From: Drosophila persimilis
Taxonomy: Eukaryota; Arthropoda; Insecta; Diptera; Drosophilidae
Length of the DNA: 64,000 nt
NCBI RefSeq assembly: GCF_003286085.1
Contig: NW_020825294.1
Location: forward strand, 2,666,001-2,730,000
Reading direction: 5' to 3'
The notes beneath the pieces are model-generated. The model had not been told where the DNA came from, searched no databases, and worked only from the letters and a program-made list of their open reading frames with translations. A program made the position numbers and the translations under genes. Positions within the stretch are counted from its first letter, which is position 1. Each line of letters starts with the position of its first letter. Of this stretch, positions 39,501-51,500 are shown piece by piece.

Positions 39501-42500
39501 TTATTGAAAATATCCGCTGTGGCACTACGAGTATTTTCCAGCCACTCCTCCTGCTCAGCGCGCCTTTCACCTTTTTCGTATTGCAACTTTTCTGGCAGGA
39601 AAAACAGGAAAAGTTTGCGCTGCAGCTAGAGGAAAAGTGCCAACGCAGCCAAAAACAATTAAACTTGAACTTTTGTCATAAAATGAATGGAATAAATGCA
39701 ACTAAAAATAACAAAAACCAAAACTGAAAGCACAGCGGGAATTTCTGCCATATCAGCAAAACATGACGACAGCCAGAACCAGAAGCGGAAGCGGAAACCT
39801 GCAGCTCGGCAGCCGGGCAGCCGGGCAGTCGGGCATGCGACCAGAAAATTCCTTGTCCCCGTCCAAGTTTCTAGCTTGGCTAATTAATTTTTATTTATTG
39901 CCCATATGAAACGGACGGCCAAAAGTGTTTCACCAATTAAATTATTTTGCCGGACAACTGCCGGCAGTGAAATTAAATTAATTAAATGCTCTAACTCGGC
40001 TCCTTCCCTGCCGTTCCTTTCCTTTCCTTTTCCATTGCAGGCAAACACACGCGTCTGGATACCCAGCAGACGGCACAGGAAGGTAATTAATATGGTGACT
40101 CGTTTCTCCTCTGTCGCCGCTTCATTGGGGTCGTCGCACATGGGAAATGGCATACGGGGCATACGGGGCGTATGCGCAATGTGCCGCACTGCAGTACGGA
40201 ACTCGGTGAAGGGAGTGGGAGGAGAAAGGGTTCTCAAGCGGAACCCAGTGAATGTCAAAGTATAAGCTGGAAAATATGTGTGCACTTTTTTCTTTTCGCC
40301 CCCGGGCCTTGTGCGGGGTGCTTGCCCTCGTCCTCAGTGCAATGTGGCAGGAAACTTTTAAGCAAATTAAATGAATCCTGCTTCGCTGCGCTGAGCCGAG
40401 TTGAGCTGAGCTGAGCGGGAATCTGCGTACCCATGGGTGGCATCTCTATGAGTGAATACGTGTACATTTCCCTTATATTTGCAGACGCGGACTTTCCGCG
40501 ATTCGCCGAGCCCATTGCCAATGTCACCGTCTCGATTGGCCGCGACGCCCTGCTGGCCTGTGTCGTGGAGAACCTCAAGGGCTACAAGGTGGCCTGGGTG
40601 CGTGTGGACACCCAGACGATCCTGTCCATACACCACAATGTCATATCGCAGAACAGCCGCATTAGCCTCACCTACAACGACCATCGATCGGTGAGTAGTT
40701 CTTCTCCCATTTTCCCCATCTACTCGTGTCCCAACTGAAGATGGTCCCTCCCGTAGTGGTACCTGCACATCAAGGAGGTGGAGGAAACGGATCGCGGCTG
40801 GTACATGTGCCAGGTCAACACGGTAAGTAGGTCTCCCTCGTTGATAAATTAAATAAGCTTATAAAAACCCCCTTTCACACTTTCACGCTTTCACCCTTTC
40901 ACAGGATCCCATGCGTTCCAGGAAGGGCTATCTCCAGGTGGTGGGTAAGTATTAAACTCTCCCGGGTCGATGGCAATTGACCCCCTGCATGACCGATTGG
41001 TTGCTCTTTCCCTCTCCTCTAGTTCCCCCAATGATTGTCGAGGGCATGACCAGCAACGACATGGTGGTGCGCGAGGGGCAGAATGTCTCGCTGATGTGCA
41101 AGGCACGCGGCTACCCCGAACCCTATGTTATGTGGCGCCGCGAGGACGGCGAGGAGATGCTAATTGGCGGGGAGCACGGTGAGCCCTAGCATCCTGCCGC
41201 ATTCCAACCGGCCATGGCTTAATGCGGTTTCCTTTTACCTTGCTCCACAGTGAACGTGGTCGATGGCGAGCTGCTGCACATCACCAAGGTGAGCCGCCTC
41301 CACATGGCCGCATATCTGTGCGTTGCATCCAACGGAGTGCCGCCCTCGATTAGCAAGCGGGTCCACCTGCGAGTGCAATGTGAGTAAATGTCCGTAGCCG
41401 TAGTAACTAGTAAACCAACCTTTTTTTGACCGATTCCTCTGCAAGGAATACTTCCATTTAATACATTAACTAAAAAAAATTCATTTGACAGCATGGGTAA
41501 ACTAATAACGATAGAGAAACAAAAACAAATTTTACATTAACAAAAAACAAGCTTCTTTGGTGACTTTTGATCTTCCTCTACACTTATACATAACTTATTT
41601 ATTTGGCGATTCGAATGTTTTGTTTGAAGTGTCAGCATCTCTTAAATACTAAGCTTTCGTAGGCTGTCATATTGTTAATTGATAGATACCTTGATTGGGC
41701 GTCGTATAATGTATCGTTTTCTTAATTCTATGGATAATCTGTTGCCCCACATTTTGAGGAAAACCGTTATATTGTATATGCTTCCGATGCCAGTTTCGTT
41801 TGTTTGGCGGAATTTCAGTAACCATACACACGCCGCCGAACGGAACGCTGATCTTTAACTTCTAGACGCATAATTGAAGCAATATATAATTGTGGATATG
41901 TTTAAACTATAGCTTCCTTCACAGAGGACTTACGTACCCTTCGCTTAGCCACAAACCGAGTAGTATCCGATTTTCCCCCACCAGCCGGAGTCCTATCCAA
42001 GCATTACCGAGGCGTATTCGAGACAGACCGAGTCCTATCCCAGTCAGACACAATCGTATCCCAGCAGGAAACTAGCATATTCCTTGCAAGGTCCGAAACA
42101 AACAAGCCATCGTCATCCTTTAACCTGGCCATGAACAACAAGGACTTTGACTATGGCAACCAAGGGAGGGCCTACGCGGGCTACTAGACTCTAAATAGAT
42201 TTAGTTTATGGTAGGATTAAGGATATAGGCGTCCATATATTTAAGATTTATATTTAAGTCCATATAAGCTAAGATTCGATGAATAAAACTATTGAAAAAT
42301 CATCCTTGCTGTATCCTGTATCGGGGAAAATATCCAGATTATGAAAAGGCGTGGCACATCCTGATCGGTTCACGAAATGCGGAGAAAACTAAAAATGTTT
42401 GTTTGCGGAAAATATCCTTGATCATTGATAAGGACTCCATCAAATCAAGGACATTTTTCGATCACAGGAAGCTATCGCACGCCCAGATCGGCCCACAAAT

Positions 42501-45500
42501 AGCCGAGAAAACGAAATATGGTTGGTAGGGGTTGTTAGAGTCCTTTCTGAAGGATCTAGGATATATTTCTGATCACGGGGGGCCATGGCACGCCCAGATC
42601 GGGCGACAAAAAAGGAAAAAAAGTTATATATATGTGTCTGGAGAAAATATCCTTGATCCTTGGTCCTTGATAAGGACGCTAAGTCAGGAAGATTTTTCCA
42701 ATCACAAGAAGCCGTCGCACGTCCCGATCGGGCCGCAAATAGCCGAGAAAACTAATTATGTATGGTCGGGGCTTTTAGAGTCCTTACCGAAGGATCAAGG
42801 ATATTTTTCTGATTACGGGGGGCCATGGCACGTCCCGATCGGGCCACAAATGAGGGAGAAAACAAGATATGTAGGTCTGGAGTTAACATCCTTGATCCTT
42901 AATCCTTGATAAGGACTCCATCAAATCAGGGACACTTTTCCGAACATTGGAAGCCGTCGCATGTCCTGATCGGGCTACAAATAACGGAGAAAACAACATT
43001 TATATGTCTGGAGTAAATATCCTTGATCCTTGGTCCTTGATAAGGGCTCCATCAAATCAGGGACACTTTTCCGAACACAGGAAGCCGTCGCATGTCCTGA
43101 TCGGGCTACAAATAACGGAGAAAAGAAAATTGGCTTTGAAAATGTAGTTCAAGAAATCTCCGATAGGGGCGCCACCGTACAACGAGAAAAACCTCGCGTC
43201 AAATGGCCAAAATCTGGATGGGATACCAGGCGAACATAAATCAGCAGAAGGTAACTGAATTTTTTTTAAAAAAATTTACGGTCCCCCAAAAGTATGCAAC
43301 AATTTTTTTTTGCATTGGCTGCAGTTGCTTGCTGCTGATTTCTGTTCGCCTGGTATCCCATTCAGATTTTGGCCGTTTTCTCCGGTATTTGTGGGCCGAT
43401 TTGGGCGTGCGACGGCTTCCTGTGATCGGAAAAATGTCCCTGATTTTTCGAAGTCCTTTTCAAGGACCAAGGATATCCGGGATCAAAAATATTAATTTTC
43501 TCCGCTCTTTGTGGGCCGATTTGGGCATGCGACGGCTTCCTGTGATCGGAAAAATGTCCCTGATTTGATGGAGTCCTTTGTAAGGACCAAGGATCAAGGA
43601 TAATTTCTCGAGATATATATATCTTGTTTTCTCTCTTTTTTGTAGCCCGATTAGGACTTGCAACGGCTTCCTGTGTTCGGAAAAATGTCCCTGATTTTAT
43701 GGAGTCCTTATCAAGGACCAAGGATCAAGGATGTTTACTTCAGACATATATATCTTGTTTTCTCCGTTATTAGTGGACCGATCGGGGCGTGCCCTGCCCC
43801 CTCGTGATCAGAAAAATATCCTTGATCCTTTGGTAAGGACTCCAAAAACACGCACCATCCATATTTAGTTTTCTCGGCTATTTGCGGCCCGATCCGGACG
43901 TGCGATGGCTTCCTGTGATTGGAAAAATGTCCCTGATTTAATGGAGTCCTTATCAAGGATCAAGGACATTTTTCCAAAAAAAATACAGGACACTGATACA
44001 GTAAGGATTATTTTTCAATATTTTTATTTATCATAACTTAACTTAATATAAGCAAATAAAAAGGTTGAAAACATTTATGTATGATCGCTTATATCCTTAA
44101 ACTTATCAACAACGATATCTATCTTAAGACTAGTAGAGAGCGTCGCTCCTCCCTTGGTTGTTATAGTCAAAGTCCCTGCTGTCCTTGGCCAGGTTGAAGG
44201 ATGACGATGGCTTGGTTAGGTTCGTGCTAGGGATGCACTTCTGTCCTGCTGGGATACGATTCTTTCTGGCTGGTATAGGACTCGGTCTGTCTCGATTACG
44301 CCTCGGTTATTCTTTGATAGGACTCCGATTGGCGGGTGGAAATCGGATACGACTCGATTTGTGGCAAATCGTAGGGCACATAAGTCCTCTGTGAAGGAAG
44401 ATACATATATTAAAATTCATCCACAATTTTATACTGATTTACTTACGAGTCTCCAAGCTGAAGCCCAGCGTTTGAACCGGCGGCGTATGAATGGGGGGTT
44501 GCGAACATTATATTCCGTGGGTGTGAACGAACAGTTCCGCCAATTAACCTGCTTAAAATCAATCGATTAAAAACAATCATACATTAAACATTAATATAAG
44601 CAAATAAAAAGGTTGAAAACATTTATGTATACTATATAAATATATGGGCGCTTATATCCTTAAACATATCAACAACGATATCTATCTTAAGACTATTGGA
44701 GAGCGTAGCTCCTCCCTTGGTTGTTATAGTCAAAGTCCTTGCTGTCCTTGGCCAGGTTGAAGGATGACGATGGCTTGGTAAGGTTCGTGCTAGGGATGCA
44801 CTTCTGTCCTGCTGGGATACGATTCTTTCTGGCTGGTATAGGACTCGGTCTGCCTCGATTACGCCTCGGTTATTCTTTGATAGGCCTCCGACTGGCGGGG
44901 GGAAATCGGATACGATTTGTGGCAAATCGTAGGGTACATAAGTCCTCTGTGAAGGAAGATACATATATTAAAATTCATCCACAATTTTATACTGATTTAC
45001 TTACGAGTCTCCAAGCTGAAGCCCAGCGTTTGAACCGGCGGCGTATGAATGGGGGTGGCTAACATTATATTCCGTGGGTGTGAACGAACAGTTCCGCCAA
45101 TTAACCTGCTAAAAAACAATCGATTAAAAACAATCATATACATTTGTACGATCAAAAGTTAATTATATTTCGTTAATCTTAGGTCCTATCCGTTTGGGCT
45201 GTGATTCATTTGCCCAATCTGTTTGCTGCAGATCACTTAATTTCCCCTTGATGATGAAGAGCCACAGGGCTTTACAATAAATTATTAAGCGTCCACCTAT
45301 AGATACAGTATGATAGCTCTTAACGTAACCAATTTAACACTTTTAACCAGTTCCATGCATCAGCATTTCCATTGTTTCTTTTTGTAGCTGGGCAACGTAC
45401 TCCGGAAACGCCAAAAATAACGAAAAATCCATTTTGGGCTCAACTCTTATGCAATATTTATGGTCCGTGCAGGGGGAGAAAGGAGTAGGGCCAGGAGGAT

Positions 45501-48500
45501 GAGCTAAAAGGAAACGTTCGCCAGTGTGGTCGGTGGGGACGGGCAGAGGGCTCTGTATAATGCGTAAAATACACAAAACAAGGCTGGGGTTGGCCGTGCC
45601 TGTGTTCCCTGTGCCCCATCGCATGTTGCCACTGCACTTTTTGGGGCAATAACCGCACTTCGTCCCCAACATTGGCATACAAAACAGAGGTGTACGGGGC
45701 AGATGAGTGTGGGCTGGCACAGTGGAGGTTTCGGTCCACGCTCTTGCTCTTGGCCGAAAATCGACCAAAAGCTGCAGTCCCGTTAAATTAATTTACCTGT
45801 GAGAGTTAGTTCGTGCGTGCATCACGTAGACAGTGCGTGCTAAAGATGGGCTCTCCACAAAAACCAGCTCCAAGGCACACCACACAGAAACTTCCAACAA
45901 ACAAAGCCTAGAGTAGGCTTTGAAAGTAGATTATAAACGACCGAACTACACATCGTTACTAATGAGGATACACTGAATGCTGATATTCGTACATTGGGTA
46001 TCGGAATCGAAGCTACTTAACAAATGAATGATTATCCTAATCCCAGATCGTTGTAGATAGTTTTGTTCGCTTAATAATTTCCAGAATCCTTCGTGAGTCA
46101 CGCTGCCATCGCTGGCATCGTTGTGCTGATGCACTGCGCTCATTTCGAGTTGTTTGCAGGCGTTTGTTTGTCTGTTTGTCAGCAGGTGTTATTTTGTGCC
46201 CTCGTGATGTGTGCGTGGCCAAAATGCGTTCACCATTCACGTACCAGCTTTTGTTGTTACTACCGCACACGCACACGCACACCCACACCCACGTAGCAAC
46301 GAAAGCTATTTACGCACCCACACCCACATACAGCCACAGCCACATCCACATCCACATCCATACAGAGTCGCCGTTCGTTTCCGTGTCCGAGGCACAATCA
46401 CTCGCTCTCAGGCGTGCTTTTAATGACTGAGTGCATTTTAATCCAAAAACAGTTTGTAAACTCACGTAAAATGCAATGCAAAATTTATCAGCCAAAACTG
46501 GGGAGTGGCTGGAGAGTTGATGAAAAGTCAGTGATGTGTGCTGGGTGCTGCTAATGGCGATGTGAGTGGGTTTTGGGTATGTGTTTGGGAATGGTTGAGG
46601 GGTGGGTATGGGGATGTTGGTGTGAGGGAAAGAAAACAATATTGGAGTGGAGGGCAACCGATAAGGCTCCCGTGTGGCAGGATATTGGATTCGAGCTAAA
46701 GGTAATTGAAAGGGATATTACGAGCCGCTTTCAATACCATACATATGTACCTACGAGTAAGGTTATTATTGTCAAAAATTCATCTTGATATCCATCTCTT
46801 TTCACAGTTCCGCCCATGCTCTCCATACCCAATCAGCTTGAGGGCGCCTATGTCGGCCAAGATGTCATACTGGAGTGCCACACGGAGGCCTATCCGGCAT
46901 CGATCAACTACTGGACGACGGAGCGTGGCGACATGATCATATCGGGTGAGTTATGTCCCTGCCCCACAAGCAGGATGGCAGGACATGCATATGCCACTGG
47001 CACTGCAACTGCCACATCGCGACTGATGGGCGGTAATAAAATGCAATAAAGGAGTCGAACATGGACCTAGCAGGGGGTTGGCCACTGACTACGTTTATTA
47101 TCTGAAAAGCGTTTGTAAATGAGCTTACAATGTAATCAACATGCAGACCGACGCCTCTGAATATCTCTGGTCCCAGCTTTCCGAGCAGAAAATTGTCATG
47201 CGAAATGCAAAAAAAGAAAACAAAATTAAAAGTCCCATCAGCAGGGAATGTAAAAACCCGAGTTGAGCTCCTGCTGCTCCTGCGCTGCAGTTGCGTAGGA
47301 GTCGCGTCGAGTAAAGTCGATGTTGGGAATGTGCATGTTGCATGTTGCATGTTCCATGTTGACGTGGCAGCCTTTTTTATTGTTTCACGCTCGAATTCTC
47401 TCTCACTGGCTCTGTCTCTGCCGCTGCAGCGGTTGTTCGCCGTAAAATGCGTTGCTCATACGCACTGTGTGACAGGCTTAAAGCACACATTTATACTCAT
47501 CCAGAGACCTTGTGGAATTGCGGATTGTGCTTCCTTTGACTCCCGAGTCCTTCGCTTTTATTGTGTGAGGTTTTAACAGCTTTCTCTCATGTATCGCCTG
47601 GCTGGCAACGGTCAGTACATAAGGTTGAGAGCAACACGAAAAGCCGAAACTCAAGTCAAGGACTGTCAATGTCAGTGTCAGCAAGGAGACAGCAACAAGA
47701 GATCAAAATATCCCTACGGATTCCATTCATGGTGCATCATCCGCAAATGGTTTAAATTAAGAACAATTTAATGGAGCAAAGTTATACGTTTTTGCTAAAT
47801 TTTTCTTACCTTCCAAAGCGATTCAAAGCGAGTCAGAATCATTCGAGCTGCCAATTAGATTTCTATGTTTTTCCATTTACAATTTAAATTCGAAATGAAA
47901 AATTAAAATCCCATAACATTGGTTCTTTTCTGCATGTGGTGCTTATGAAACCATATTCTGTGGCGGAATTCACTTTTAAATAGGCGCCTGAATTCGAATA
48001 ATTTGGATTTGATTGAATTAGTGGAGCTGCAGGCATGCAGAAAACACAATGTTTTTAATTAACCTCAGAGCTCACAGAACACAGCACAGCACAGAATGCA
48101 ATGCAAATGAAATATTATCAACATTGAAATAATCAAAACTAATAAACAACATTTTTGCGCTGATGCTCTGCAGAATTGACAAAGTGAAAATGATATAAAC
48201 AAAATTGCACGCGCACAAACCGAGTCGAGACGAGAATTGAATATAGCGGAATGGAAAATGTCAGAAAATATTATTTTGTAGCGGAAATTATTTTAGCATA
48301 ATCATCCATACACATAAACACACAGGGAGAGAGAGAGAGAGAGGCGTGGTAGGGCAGCCGAAAAGCCACAGGCGGGGAAAAGCGCGTACAGGCGTAAAGC
48401 GCCTAAAAGCATGCACCATCATGCGTTCGATGCCGCAGCGCATAATTCCCATGCAACGCAGTCATATTGAAATGGAAAATAATTACCATTGTGTGGCCTC

Positions 48501-51500
48501 CCCCGTCAAGGGACCGACGGTACCCCCTCGTTTCTCTGTGATTTTGTAAATTGTCAGAACGGCATACTTTTTGGGCCCACTTTTACGAATCACCCTTTTA
48601 TCCCGGCCCTCGAACAGATTGGTATTTGTGGGTAGTACTTGGAACTTGTGCTGTAATAAGCCTCAAAATCCAATCCAATCCAATCCAATGTAATCCCCCC
48701 TTCATGAGTCACGACTCATCGATAGTCGCTCATACGAGTATGCATAAATATTGCCCTAAATATAGATGCGCCTTTGATGGACTGCCATTCGGTTCCCTTT
48801 TATGCTCAAATGTCACTTTGTTTGTTCGATAAGAAAGGCAGAGATAGGCTTTGGCACATACACAACTCAAATGCCAAATTATGACCAGGCCTTGGATATC
48901 ATAGGTAGGAAAAAACTGAGCCAAGAATATGACATTTCGTATGCACACACGCACGGGCGAAGGCGACAGGACAAGGCGAGGCGAATGAGGCGAAATGCGA
49001 ACTGAGATATGAGTATGAAAGCCCCATGGCGGCCATGATGTATGGCTAACAGACACCAAAAGTTTGGGGTAATAAATTTTAAGCGCTTTTGCAGAGAGTC
49101 TTATACGACTACCTGGTGATAGAGAGCAGCTAGAGAAGTATAGGGAAACTTCTAAGGATTGGCAAAGACATGGAGACATGGTAGGCAAGGTAGATGAAAT
49201 GATCAATGAGATCAAAGATAGCTCGAGAGCGTTTGTTCATTCCCCTTCCACATGGGATCTTCATATTTTACATCTTGTAAAATGTTATATAAAATTAAGT
49301 TGTTTATTAAAAATTTGTGTCACTGCTAAGACATTCATTCAATTGCAGAAGAACTAAGTAATTTTCAGAATATCAGGAATTGTTAGAAATCTAGCGCAAA
49401 TATTTTTTAAAACTTCCCTCGCTCGGATGTCCGCCGCACATGCCATGCATCACATCACAGGTAGTATATATGGCAGTCGGCAGGACAGCAATTCTACAAG
49501 CTGTTCGAGAAACCGAAACTTTCATTTAATGCGGCCAGGTATTAAAAGTATAAAGTTTTGTGGAAGACAAGGCAACCCAGCAGGTCGAAAGAAAGCAGTT
49601 CTTTCCTGCCGATGATTATGAGTAAAATTATATATTTGCGTGTCAGAGACGGACTTCCGACTACACTCGTACGGAGGTAGTAAGAAATATGGAGGTGGGC
49701 TTGGGTGGGGTGGGGGTGAGGGTGAGGAAGAAAAAGTATCACAAAAGGTGACTGGGGCTATAAAAAGAAGTCGCGAGTGCGGCTCACATGCATGTGGAAC
49801 GCTACATGGAAAATTGTTTCCTCATATTGTTTAAGGCTCCCGAAAAAACACAGGAAAAAGAAAGCATGAAAAACTAAAGACATTTGTCACATCACACACA
49901 AACACACATACCAGCACGTGAACAGACAAAGGACAACATGACGTATGAGTAACATGCGATATCGCCTTACAATGCGCCAAACAATCAAAGTGAAATTAAG
50001 TTTATATATTTAATGCTACTTACTGGCAGCCATTTGATATCGTAGTCGTAGCAGTAGTCGTAGTCCCAGTCCCAGCCCCAGCTCCAGTCCCAGCTCCAGC
50101 CCCAGAAAGTAGGCAGCACAATACGGAATGAAACGAAACGAAATTAAAGCCGCAGTCGGAATGCCGGCAGAGAGAACAAAAGTTTTCTTTTAGATTTTCA
50201 CTGATTAATGAGAAAAGTTTTAGTTGGCGATGGCGATGGCAATGGAAATGGTTGAAGAACTGCGCCAGTTTTAATTACACATACACCCAGTACCCAGCAC
50301 AGGGGGTCCCAAGGAAGAGGCGTAATTAGTTGGAGTCTCTGCTGAGAACGCGCTCCGCTTCACTGCACATAAGCAGGACTCGCAACAACAGCTAGTCGTC
50401 AGCCAGTCCATGCAGGTGACATTAATTAATTGATTTTTTGCCATACAGATTTTCGGAGCTGCTCTTGGCGTTGCAGAAAAATTGTCACTTTAATTTGTGG
50501 CACACACTCCGTTTACAGACTGACAGCTTGAATTTTCAGCATTTCGCATATTTTCAGACACATCGCGGGCCGGCGATAAATACGAGACCACATCCACAGT
50601 CAGCGGTTACACGAAATACATGAAGTTAAAAATCCGCGCCGTCGGACCCAACGATTTTGGCACCTATCGCTGCGTGGCGAAAAACTCCCTGGGCGAGACC
50701 GATGGCAACATCAAGCTGGATGGTAAGAGAAACTATATTTATTTCAATTCAATTGTATTTTATTTTCTTTTGTGCAACCATTTTACATGACATTGCATAC
50801 GAAATTTGGTTCAATATGTTGTTTAAAGTGTTCAAAAGAAACGGAAAATGCAAAGGAAAATTTGATTTGTGAAATTGTACTATAGCTCTAATTAAACAAA
50901 AATTAAATGATTGTTTTTAATTTACAGAAATGCCCACACCAACAACGGCTATTATTTCCGAGATGGCCATGCTGAATCGCAGCTATGGTGAGATTCAATT
51001 TAGTTAATAAACGTCAAGTGCATTCAATATAATTAGGGTAATTTTGAGCTGTTTTACACATTCGATCGTACATCATCGTATGTGTAACCAGCACAGCCCT
51101 AATGAATCATACTCGTATATACTCGCTGCATTATGCATCCAGCTCAGAACCGTTTTCTCAACTCCGTAATTGATTGAATATCAGCCATGAGCATCAGCAT
51201 CACAGCATACATTTTCTGCTTGGTCATGAGTTACATATGTATATGTACATATGTATAATGAAATAATGAGTTTTTAATTTTATGCACTGCAAAGCACAAA
51301 ATCATAGTCAGCACCAACGTATAATGTTCCACACAAACACGCCGTCATTTCGATCATTCAGACCATATCGGAACTCATGTTTGCCCGTTGAAAAAAAATA
51401 CTTCTAATAATTCGTAAAACCACATCATTTAGATCATCATCTGAAAGACCTCTGTTCTGACTCCTGATACATTGCTTTGAATTTAAATCGAGTTTTCACT

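Larger units (their letters stand above)
18680..40040 (+). other. DIP intron 1, right part (21 kb, no genes found)
   Basis: The stretch is non-coding as far as I can see. Open frames are short, overlap on both strands and coincide with simple repeats. It includes one recursive splice site (24145-24166), several microsatellites (19200-19223, 25707-25725, 26385-26411, 33566-33589, 33796-33815, 36095-36127) and ordinary AT-rich fly intron DNA. No tRNA, rRNA or transposase was recognised. Confidence 0.6.
41885..45150. repeat. Large imperfect palindrome with gene-fragment arms (hairpin-RNA-like or foldback element)
   Basis: The outer left arm (41885-42330, plus orientation) is repeated inverted at about 43985-44440. 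A further direct copy of the inverted arm (about 44589-45150) is offset about 550 bp. The inner part is a tandem array of short units, forward at 42349-43200 and inverted at 43380-43975. The centre is a 46-bp, almost perfect stem (43205-43250 against 43329-43374) around a 78-bp loop. No transposase frame and no clear target-site duplication were found. A transcript across it would fold into a hairpin hundreds of base pairs long. Confidence 0.85.
41380..46807 (+). other. DIP intron 7 hosting a palindromic repeat complex
   Basis: This 5.4-kb intron lies between Ig2 and Ig3 exons. About 60% of it is the inverted-repeat complex at 41885-45150. The remainder is ordinary intron, with CACACC/CACATC repeats near 46266-46360 and a doubtful minus-strand frame at 45343-45768. 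Confidence 0.85.

Noticed and set aside
42292-43721. Open frames of 65-125 codons in the tandem array, such as HFSDHRKPSHAQIGPQ repeats
   Set aside because: Several frames are open on both strands in every unit, and indels between units shift the frame. I read it as structural repeat rather than a repetitive protein.
42000-45100. Intact DNA transposon (transposase gene with terminal repeats)
   Set aside because: No transposase-like frame or DDE-type motif is visible, and the inverted arms carry pseudo-exons instead. A non-autonomous foldback element stays possible and is discussed in the findings.
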